NCBI GenBank assembly: GCA_947178655.1
Contig: CAMWZB010000094.1
Location: forward strand, 1-5,133
DNA length: 5,133 bases
Reading direction: 5' to 3'
Origin: an uncultured Porphyromonadaceae bacterium
GTDB taxonomy: Bacteria > Bacteroidota > Bacteroidia > Bacteroidales > Muribaculaceae
This document shows, in pieces, positions 1-5,133 of the stretch. The translations under genes were made by a program, and so were the position numbers. Below the pieces are notes generated by a model, which ran no database searches, had not been told where the DNA came from, and worked only from the letters and a program-made list of their open reading frames with translations. The stretch's first letter is position 1, and the number at the start of each line of letters is the position of its first letter.

Positions 1-1189
1 CTGCGAGGGTGGCGCTGCTTACGGCGAGGTACCAGAGGCCGTCGCCGGGAACTTTCATGCGGGTGTTGGCCGAGGGGTCGATTTTGATTTTGCCGCTGAA
101 CTCGGTGTTTTCGGCGTTGAACTCTGTGTCGCCGTCAGGACGGTATACGATGCCGCTGAGAGATGGCTGCCCTGTGAGCCAGAACTGCCTGTTGAGACGC
201 ATTGTGCCGCTGTAGTGGATGTAGTCATTGGTTGAGAGGCGCATCATGCGGCTGAAGTCGGTCGTTGACGATCCCATGCCGGGTACCCAGAGGTTGTCGA
301 CAGCTAATGAGGCTTCGAAGGCGAGAGTCTCCATGTTGATTTTGACCATATACTGGCTGTTGATGGCGAGCTTTCCGGCTTCGGCGTCGCGAGAGTCGGT
401 GGCCAAGAGCTGTCCTTTCGATCCGGCGGGGTTCTCGGTGATGTCTGTCACGCCGAGAGATCCGTCCCAGGTCTTGTTGTCGACGCATGACTGTGGGAGA
501 ACCTTCCAGGTGGCAGGTCCGTCAGCGATGTCGGCTTCGGAGATGTTCACAAGCGAGTAGAACTCGGGGTTGTCATATACGTTGCCCGGGTTGAGCTGAG
601 TGAATTTGACAGCCTTGTCGAAGTCCCAGTCGCAGAATGAGCCGATGAGGTAGTATGCGTCCTCGATGACGTAGGACTGCGGCATGGGCAGGATGCTGTA
701 AGTGCCGTTGAAGAAGTAGTAGTCGTTGCCACCGAGACGCACCTGCGATGTGCCGTTGACGGCGATGGCAGAGTATCGGACGTAGACAGACTGCTCAGCG
801 AGGTCTTTTGAGACGGAGCTGTTGAATGCCTGCTGGATGGCCTGGACTGATGCTGTGACTTTGCCGAGTTCGTCGTTGAAAGCGACGTTGAATTCGGCCG
901 GAGCGGTGAAGTCCTGATCGGCTGCCATCTCGGCTAAGAGCTTGACGGTGTAGCCTGAGGGGACGTTGGTGAGTTCGTAGTCGAAGAGTTCGACGGGGAG
1001 CTCGTCGGCAGAAAGCTGAGGCAGGTTGATGGTGCCGTCGACTACCGAAGTGAGCTTGAGGTCGGTGTCGGCGAATACAGCTTCGTCGGGGTTGCTCTGT
1101 GCGGGCGGGTTGGGCATGGTGAATTCGTCGCAGGCGACAAATCCGCAGCAAGCGAGCGCCGAAAGAGCTATTGATGCTATTTTCTTCAT
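1..1189 (-). CDS. susF: SusF-like (SusE/SusF family) surface glycan-binding lipoprotein, partial (C-terminus off the left edge)
   Basis: The frame is open from an ATG at 1189 to the left edge, giving 396 residues without a stop. The N-terminus is a lipoprotein signal: MKK, a hydrophobic stretch, then a lipobox FVAC with the lipidated cysteine at residue 20, followed by Asp-Glu. Residues about 35-165 form an Ig-like N-terminal region of the SusE type. A starch-binding-module-like domain starts near 178 with YYLIGSFCDWD (W189; also W228, W241) and ends near 296. A second begins near 299 with LWVPGMG (W301, W337) and runs off the edge. B. thetaiotaomicron SusF is about 485 residues with three such modules, so this protein probably has at least two and perhaps three. 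Its role would be binding glycan at the cell surface to support the SusCD importer. The start is supported by the signal peptide and by an A-rich tract upstream. The symbol rests on family and on position after the SusE-like gene; SusE and SusF homologues are hard to tell apart. Confidence 0.85.
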   Translation of the reverse strand, partial: MKKIASIALSALACCGFVACDEFTMPNPPAQSNPDEAVFADTDLKLTSVVDGTINLPQLSADELPVELFDYELTNVPSGYTVKLLAEMAADQDFTAPAEFNVAFNDELGKVTASVQAIQQAFNSSVSKDLAEQSVYVRYSAIAVNGTSQVRLGGNDYYFFNGTYSILPMPQSYVIEDAYYLIGSFCDWDFDKAVKFTQLNPGNVYDNPEFYSLVNISEADIADGPATWKVLPQSCVDNKTWDGSLGVTDITENPAGSKGQLLATDSRDAEAGKLAINSQYMVKINMETLAFEASLAVDNLWVPGMGSSTTDFSRMMRLSTNDYIHYSGTMRLNRQFWLTGQPSLSGIVYRPDGDTEFNAENTEFSGKIKIDPSANTRMKVPGDGLWYLAVSSATLA

Positions 1190-1217
1190 GTCAGATGCAA
1201 TTTTTTAAGATTGGATA
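1190..1217 (-). promoter_or_regulatory. A-rich translation start region of the susF-like gene
   Basis: This 28-base gap separates the TGA of the SusE-like gene from the ATG of the SusF-like gene. On the coding strand it holds a run of six A at 1201-1206, 12 to 17 bases upstream of the ATG, and no GGAGG-like Shine-Dalgarno. Bacteroidota commonly start translation from A-rich, unstructured leaders, so this probably serves as the ribosome-loading region. No Bacteroides-type promoter (TAnnTTTG) and no hairpin are visible. Confidence 0.45.
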
Positions 1218-2135
1218 TCATTTCGGCGCCGTGATGATGGCTTTCATTGCCTTGATGTCGACTTCGAACTGCAGAGTTCCGCGGTAGTTATTGAACTTGA
1301 ATGAGTCCTTGGTCTTGGCAAGGCTCTGTTCGAGTGTGCTTCCTGCCGCGAATTCGGGGAATTCGACGGGCGTATCGCTGTCAGGACCGCCCGAGGGTCC
1401 GAACGAGTTTGCGTCCCAGTCGCCGAGTTCGGTATAGAATCGGAATATAGCGCCATCTTTCTCAGCAAGCGTGGGGTCGAAGTTGATGGTGCCGTAGTAC
1501 TTCTTCGAGCGGATTTCGTCGTCTTTCTCCGAGAGGGTGTATCCGTCGAATGCGCTTGCTGGCTTGTCTACGCCGATCCAGTCGCCGAGGTAGTTTCCGA
1601 CTACGAAGATTACGCCGGGCTTGGCCACTGAGAAGAAGGGTGTGACGTGGTTGAGGGCCACGACATTGGAAGTGGTCACGTATGAGTCCTCGATGCCGTC
1701 GATAAAAGCAGCTCCGCGGAAGTAAACGGGCATTTCGGAGAGGTTGAAGTCAGCAGCCTCTTTGATGCCGCTGAGCTCGCAGATGGCTTCGGTGAGGTCG
1801 ATGTCGTTCAGGACCATGCGTGAGAGAGTGCCAGTTCCTATGGGCGTAAGCTCACGGTACTTGCTCTCGTCGGCGAAGTCCTCGGGATTGAGAGCGACCT
1901 GAGCGCGGTACTGAGTGACGGCGGAGAAACCGTAGGCCGGCTGTGCGGCTACTACGAGTTCGAAGGTGCCTTCTTCGGTAAGGGTATAGTACTGGTCCTG
2001 GAATGCGGGAGTGTTCATCTTGAATGTCTCGGGGTCCGGCTTCTGATATGTCGGAGTAGTGTTCTCCTCACAGGAAGCCATTGAGAGCACGATGGCAGCT
2101 CCGGCCAGAACGTTGTATATTTTAGCGAATTTCAT
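1218..2135 (-). CDS. susE: SusE-like outer-membrane glycan-binding lipoprotein, short form
   Basis: This is a complete 305-residue protein running from an ATG at 2135 to a TGA. The signal peptide ends in a lipobox MASC with the lipidated cysteine at residue 22. It is followed by Glu-Glu, an acidic start typical of surface-exposed lipoproteins in this phylum. Residues about 30-165 resemble the SusE N-terminal domain: a short proline-rich linker, then a beta-rich region containing YGFSAVTQYRAQVAL and PVYFRGAAFIDG. Residues about 172-305 look like a single carbohydrate-binding module, opening with VIFVVGNYLGDW (W186) and containing FRFYTELGDWD (W240). Both tryptophans are candidate glycan-stacking residues. 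B. thetaiotaomicron SusE is about 387 residues with two modules, so this one seems to lack a module. Its gene follows susD by 28 bases. It probably binds substrate at the cell surface and may affect the size of oligosaccharide taken up. The family call is fairly secure; the exact ligand is unknown. Confidence 0.87.
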   Translation of the reverse strand: MKFAKIYNVLAGAAIVLSMASCEENTTPTYQKPDPETFKMNTPAFQDQYYTLTEEGTFELVVAAQPAYGFSAVTQYRAQVALNPEDFADESKYRELTPIGTGTLSRMVLNDIDLTEAICELSGIKEAADFNLSEMPVYFRGAAFIDGIEDSYVTTSNVVALNHVTPFFSVAKPGVIFVVGNYLGDWIGVDKPASAFDGYTLSEKDDEIRSKKYYGTINFDPTLAEKDGAIFRFYTELGDWDANSFGPSGGPDSDTPVEFPEFAAGSTLEQSLAKTKDSFKFNNYRGTLQFEVDIKAMKAIITAPK

Positions 2136-2163
2136 GAGATTCCGTTTGTTTTGGAGTTATACA
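2136..2163 (-). promoter_or_regulatory. A-rich translation start region of susE
   Basis: This 28-base gap lies between the TAA of susD and the ATG of the SusE-like gene. On the coding strand it contains AAAACAAA (2145-2152), 10 to 17 bases before the ATG. There is no strong Shine-Dalgarno; GGAAT close to the start is weak at best. No hairpin or promoter is seen, so the two genes are probably on one message. It has the same length as the next gap in the operon. Confidence 0.45.
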
Positions 2164-3708
2164 TTAATAACCTTCGTTCTGTCCTACGGTTGCTACATAC
2201 TGGTAGGGTATGGGGAAGAGGGCGCGGTATTCGGGAGTCGAACCTCCTTCGAGGACGCCGTTCTTCCACGACCATATGTATGAGCCGCCTGTGTAGCGTC
2301 CGAAGCGGATGAGGTCCTGACGGCGGTGTCCCTCCATGTAGAGTTCGCACTGGCGTTCGTTGAGGACGATTTCATCGGTCAGAGCGCCGACGGGGTCCAT
2401 TCCTGCGCGTTCACGCACGAGGTTGAGGTAATGGAGGCCGTCGCACTGTACGCCACGGAGCTGGCACTCTGCAAGCATGAGGTATGTGTCGGCGAGACGG
2501 AAGATAGGATAGTCGACGTTCGACACCTGTGTGTTGTTGTTTGTGGCACCGGCTGTGTTGAGATAGTCGGTCTCGGGCGAGTTGGAGTACTTGATGCACA
2601 TGTATCCGCAGCTGTATTCGTCGAATGTGGCCAGATCGGGAATGTCTTCCTGATATGTGCCTTCGTAGATCATTCGCCGGTTGTCGCCCTGGAGAGCCCT
2701 GGAAAGTTCGGGACGGAGACGGAGTCCTGACCATGGCACACCCTGGCTGTTGAGCTGAGTGAGAATTTCCTTCGGAGCAGACTCTACGTAGCAGCCCACG
2801 GTGAGGTATGTGGTGCCGCCCCATGTCTCCATACGACCCTGCTGCTGAGGCACGGCCCAAAGTATTTCGCCGTTGCCGACATACTTGTCGTTGGTCGAGC
2901 AGAAGAGATACTTGTATTCGTCGGCGAGCTGAATGCCCGAAGCAACGATTTTATTGCAGTATTCGGCGCACTTGTCGTACATGGGAGTGCCGGTGTATAC
3001 TTCTGCGTTGAGGTATAGCTTGGCCAGAAGCATGTATCCGGCTTCGCGGCTTACGCGTCCGTAGGTCTGCTGAGCTGCGGGCTTGAGGTCTCCGACGCTT
3101 GCTTCGAGTTCGGATGTGATGGCCTGGAAGAGCTGGACGCGGTCGTAGGTGGGAGGTACGGCACCGGTGACAGATGCTTCGTCGATCCAAGGACCGCGAC
3201 CGAAGAGGTCGATCATGTAGTAGTATGCCAGACCGCGGAGAGTACGGGCTTCTGCCACGCGGGCCTTCACTTCGGCTTCGTCGAAGAATGCGGCACCTTC
3301 GCTCTGCATCTTGCTGATGAATTCGGCGCCCATTTTGGCGTTGAAGAACTCACGGGCGAAAGCGGCGTAAATCCATTCGTTGTTAGCACTCCATGTGCAG
3401 AAGTTCAGCGGCTGGTATCCGGGGTCGTTCCATTTTTCGGAGATGAAGCACTCGTCGGCAGTCACTTCCTGGAGGTTGAAGTGTGTGCGGGTGAATGTTC
3501 CGGCACCGCCGTCGGATGTAGAGATGACGTCGTCGCGGTAGAGATTGCCGTAGAGACGAGCCAGGAAGCCGTCCCACTCGGCAGCGGTGGTCAGCTCGAG
3601 CTTCTGGTTGGGGTCATTGGGCTTGAGGTCGAGGTCGCCTACACAGGAAGTAGAGGCAAGTCCTGTCAGGACCACACAACCGGCAATGATATATTTTGAG
3701 ATATTCAT
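2164..3708 (-). CDS. susD: SusD/RagB-family outer-membrane glycan-binding lipoprotein
   Basis: This is a complete 514-residue protein, close to the usual 500-570 for the family. It has a lipoprotein signal peptide with the lipidated cysteine at residue 22 (STSC), then an acidic VGDLDLKP segment typical of SusD proteins. Family landmarks in order are: the TADEC segment (83-87); helical TPR-like repeats, including RTLRGLAYYYMIDLFG (155-170) and REAGYMLLAKLYLNAEVYTG (221-240); WGGTTYL (296-302); FRLADTYLMLAEC (403-415); ERQCELYMEGHRRQDLIRFGRY (from 451); and a C-terminal FPIP with a final GQNEGY, very like the end of B. thetaiotaomicron SusD as I recall it. The protein caps the SusC barrel and binds oligosaccharides at the cell surface before import. 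Against the known starch SusD, R74, N94 and W326 appear to match R81, N101 and W320, and W296 replaces Y296. This leans towards an alpha-glucan ligand. The substrate call is inference; the family call is firm. Confidence 0.96.
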   Translation of the reverse strand: MNISKYIIAGCVVLTGLASTSCVGDLDLKPNDPNQKLELTTAAEWDGFLARLYGNLYRDDVISTSDGGAGTFTRTHFNLQEVTADECFISEKWNDPGYQPLNFCTWSANNEWIYAAFAREFFNAKMGAEFISKMQSEGAAFFDEAEVKARVAEARTLRGLAYYYMIDLFGRGPWIDEASVTGAVPPTYDRVQLFQAITSELEASVGDLKPAAQQTYGRVSREAGYMLLAKLYLNAEVYTGTPMYDKCAEYCNKIVASGIQLADEYKYLFCSTNDKYVGNGEILWAVPQQQGRMETWGGTTYLTVGCYVESAPKEILTQLNSQGVPWSGLRLRPELSRALQGDNRRMIYEGTYQEDIPDLATFDEYSCGYMCIKYSNSPETDYLNTAGATNNNTQVSNVDYPIFRLADTYLMLAECQLRGVQCDGLHYLNLVRERAGMDPVGALTDEIVLNERQCELYMEGHRRQDLIRFGRYTGGSYIWSWKNGVLEGGSTPEYRALFPIPYQYVATVGQNEGY

Positions 3709-3763
3709 ATTTTTAATTGGGAAGGAGTTCGTAAGTTAAATGACTCTTGAATATTGGCTGTTG
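3709..3763 (-). promoter_or_regulatory. susC-susD intergenic leader
   Basis: This 55-base gap between the TGA of susC and the ATG of susD is the longest non-coding stretch in the window. On the coding strand it ends with an AT-rich segment (AATTAAAAAT) directly before the ATG, and has no Shine-Dalgarno in that orientation. I see no TAnnTTTG promoter element and no hairpin with a U-tract, so read-through from susC to susD is expected, consistent with SusC and SusD acting as a complex. Confidence 0.4.
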
Positions 3764-5133
3764 TCAGAAGTTTGCGACAAGGCCGAGGGTGAACGTCACA
3801 GGACGAGGATAGCAGCTGTTGTCGATGCCGTGCTGGTATGTGAGTTCGGGGTCGAGACCTTTGTATCCGGTGATTACGAACGGATTCTCGACGGCACCGA
3901 ATACGCGCAGACGGAGTTTGTCGCGGAGGAGGTTGTCCCAAGTGTATCCGAGAGTGATGTTGTCGCAGCGAACGAATGAAGCGTTCTGTACCCAGTGGTT
4001 CGAGAGCATGAGGTCGGTGCTTCGAGTGGTCTCGAACAGGTATGTGTTGTCAAGGATGTTGCTCAGGGGAGCGGTAGCGGTAGCCGAGACGAAGCTGTTG
4101 TTCATCATGTTCTGGTTGTAAGCCCAGTTGCCGAAAGCGCCGCGGAGAACGAATCCGAGGTCCCAGTTCTTGTACTTGAAGGTGTTGTTCCATGCCACGG
4201 TGATGTCGGGAGTGGCGTGATGGTAGAGGATGCGGTCGTCGTTGTTGATTACGCCGTCGGCGTTCTGGTCGACGTATACACCTTCGAGAGGATTACCGTT
4301 GGCATCGTACACCTGTTCGTATACCCAGTAAGTGTATGCAGCTTCGCCAACGACGTGCTTCTGGACGTTGATACCGCTGACGCCGCCGGTTGTGGTGTCG
4401 GCACCTTCGGCGAGCCGGGTGATTTTGTTGCGGTTCCAGGCGAAGTTGAGGTTGGAGTTCCATGTGAAGTCACGAGTGACCACGGGACGGGTGTTGATGT
4501 TGAATTCGATACCGGTGTTGGTGAGGTCGCCGAGGTTGATGTTTCCGACGTTCGAGAGGTTGGAGCCTGCGGGGAAGTTGGCCCAGACGAGCAGGTCGGT
4601 TGACTTGCGGCGGTACCAGTCGATGCTACCGTTGATGCGGTTGTTGAGGAATCCGAAGTCGACGCCGACGTTCCAAGTGTGGGTTTCTTCCCACTTGAGG
4701 TCGGCATTGTACTTCTCGGGATATGCTATCTGTACGTAGTTGGGAGTTCCGTCGGGGTTGATTCCGATAGGATAAGTGTTTGACTCGTAGTTCAGGATGG
4801 AGTAGATGGGGAGGTAGGGGAAGTAGTCGCCGCCGAGGTTCTGCTGACCGGTGACGCCATACTCAGCGCGGAGCTTGAGTTCGCTCAGCACGCCCCGGGC
4901 ACCTTCCATGAAGTCTTCCTCAAGGATTTTCCAGCCGAGAGCAACAGCGGGGAATGTGCCCCAGCGGTTGTCTTTTCCGAATCGAGAGGTACCATCCCAA
5001 CGCATTGTGGCGGTGAGGAGGTAGCGGTCCATCAGTGTGTAGTTGACACGACCGAAGAACGATACGAGCTGATAGCGGCTCTTGCTGTAGTACTTGGGCG
5101 AGTACTGGTATCCGGCAAACTGGCGGATTGACT
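3764..5133 (-). CDS. susC: SusC/RagA-family TonB-dependent outer-membrane transporter, partial (N-terminus off the right edge)
   Basis: The frame stays open from the right edge to the TGA at 3764-3766, giving 455 residues. An ATG at 5032 is internal: the 33 codons before it continue the family sequence (SFFGRVNYTLMDRYLLTATM), so it is not the start. SusC proteins are about 1000 residues, so this is the C-terminal 45 percent: the later beta-strands and extracellular loops of the barrel. Typical signatures are RWDGTSRFGKDNRWGTFPA, LGWKILEEDFM, LKLRAEYGVTGQQ, an acidic loop DQNADGVINNDD (288-299 of the visible part), NPFVITGYKGLDPEL, IDNSCYPRP and a C-terminal strand ending VANF, the aromatic terminus used for barrel insertion. 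The signal peptide, carboxypeptidase-like domain, TonB box and plug are outside the window. It imports oligosaccharides across the outer membrane with the SusD encoded next to it. The family call is firm; the substrate is not shown by the barrel alone. Confidence 0.96.
   Translation of the reverse strand, partial: SIRQFAGYQYSPKYYSKSRYQLVSFFGRVNYTLMDRYLLTATMRWDGTSRFGKDNRWGTFPAVALGWKILEEDFMEGARGVLSELKLRAEYGVTGQQNLGGDYFPYLPIYSILNYESNTYPIGINPDGTPNYVQIAYPEKYNADLKWEETHTWNVGVDFGFLNNRINGSIDWYRRKSTDLLVWANFPAGSNLSNVGNINLGDLTNTGIEFNINTRPVVTRDFTWNSNLNFAWNRNKITRLAEGADTTTGGVSGINVQKHVVGEAAYTYWVYEQVYDANGNPLEGVYVDQNADGVINNDDRILYHHATPDITVAWNNTFKYKNWDLGFVLRGAFGNWAYNQNMMNNSFVSATATAPLSNILDNTYLFETTRSTDLMLSNHWVQNASFVRCDNITLGYTWDNLLRDKLRLRVFGAVENPFVITGYKGLDPELTYQHGIDNSCYPRPVTFTLGLVANF
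4235..4270 (-). other. EF-hand-like acidic loop encoded in susC
   Basis: The codons read DQNADGVINNDD, preceded by YV and followed by RILY. The DxNxDGxxxxxD spacing is the calcium-binding loop pattern found in EF-hand and dockerin-type loops. A similar segment is common at this place in SusC-family barrels. It may bind a metal ion and steady an extracellular loop that contacts SusD or substrate. The pattern is seen directly; metal binding is inference. Confidence 0.5.

Larger units (their letters stand above)
1..5133 (-). other. Sus-like operon segment, susC-susD-susE-susF order
   Basis: Four same-strand genes are separated by 55, 28 and 28 bases, with no visible terminator between them, so one transcript is likely. 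The order (transporter, SusD lipoprotein, SusE-like, SusF-like) is that of the classical starch utilisation system. The promoter and the start of susC lie beyond the right edge, and the end of the operon lies beyond the left edge. Outer-membrane amylases (SusG), periplasmic hydrolases (SusA, SusB) and a regulator (SusR or a hybrid two-component or ECF sigma/anti-sigma system) would be expected nearby but cannot be seen. The co-transcription call is inference from spacing. Confidence 0.85.

Noticed and set aside
228..560. A 110-codon plus-strand frame opposite the SusF-like gene
   Set aside because: It is antisense to an open frame with a lipoprotein signal peptide and family motifs, and shows no recognisable features of its own.
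3709..3763. A terminator or internal promoter between susC and susD
   Set aside because: I found no stem-loop followed by a U-tract and no TAnnTTTG element on the coding strand.
3722..3979. AAGGAG on the plus strand (3722-3727), 12 bases before an ATG opening an 80-codon frame
   Set aside because: The spacing looks like a ribosome-binding site, but the frame is antisense to the conserved end of susC, its product resembles nothing, and this phylum rarely uses Shine-Dalgarno sequences.
4068..4086. Short direct repeat (gcggta units) in susC
   Set aside because: It merely encodes a low-complexity Ser-Ala-Thr-Ala-Thr-Ala stretch in a barrel loop; two units are too few to call a repeat element.
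3995..4603. A 202-codon open frame on the plus strand, antisense to susC
   Set aside because: Its composition is rich in Val and Gly, as expected from reading a GC3-biased gene backwards. SusC is firmly identified on the other strand, and the antisense frame shows no family motif or signal.
4249..4707. A 152-codon minus-strand frame rich in Ser, Thr and Pro, overlapping susC
   Set aside because: It is a frame-shifted shadow of susC. The Ser/Thr/Pro richness comes from reading GAC, ACC and similar codons one base off.
5030..5032. ATG at 5032 as the start of the transporter gene
   Set aside because: The codons upstream to the window edge continue a conserved SusC sequence in the same frame, and the barrel alone without signal peptide and plug would not be a functional start.

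Overview
The window is a stretch of a Sus-like polysaccharide utilisation locus from a member of the Bacteroidota. Four genes lie head to tail on the minus strand and fill almost all of it. In transcription order (right to left) they are a TonB-dependent SusC transporter (C-terminal 455 residues, cut by the right edge), a complete SusD glycan-binding lipoprotein, a complete short SusE-like lipoprotein, and a SusE/SusF-family lipoprotein (N-terminal 396 residues, cut by the left edge). The C-D-E-F order matches the starch utilisation operon of Bacteroides thetaiotaomicron.

The proteins point to the order Bacteroidales. The fairly high G+C, with a strong preference for codons ending in C or G, looks more like Muribaculaceae or a similar high-G+C gut lineage than like Bacteroides, which is AT-richer. 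That lineage guess is inference. Ribosome-binding regions are A-rich and lack a clear Shine-Dalgarno sequence, as expected for the phylum.

Layout: 3764-5133 SusC; 3709-3763 a 55-base gap; 2164-3708 SusD; 2136-2163 a 28-base gap; 1218-2135 SusE-like; 1190-1217 a second 28-base gap; 1-1189 SusF-like. I saw no terminator, RNA gene, mobile element, CRISPR array or internal promoter, and no gene-free stretch longer than 55 bases.

Working model: the lipoproteins gather an oligosaccharide or polysaccharide at the cell surface. SusD acts as a lid over the SusC barrel and delivers oligosaccharides, which SusC imports using TonB energy. The SusE and SusF-like proteins add further glycan-binding sites. 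An alpha-glucan substrate is the favoured guess, from gene order, the SusD C-terminus and partly conserved SusD binding residues. No glycoside hydrolase or regulator lies in the window to confirm it.

I do not find an undescribed system here. The points worth a second look are variations on the Sus theme: a shortened SusE, a rearranged SusD binding site, equal 28-base gaps, and a cysteine-rich SusD.
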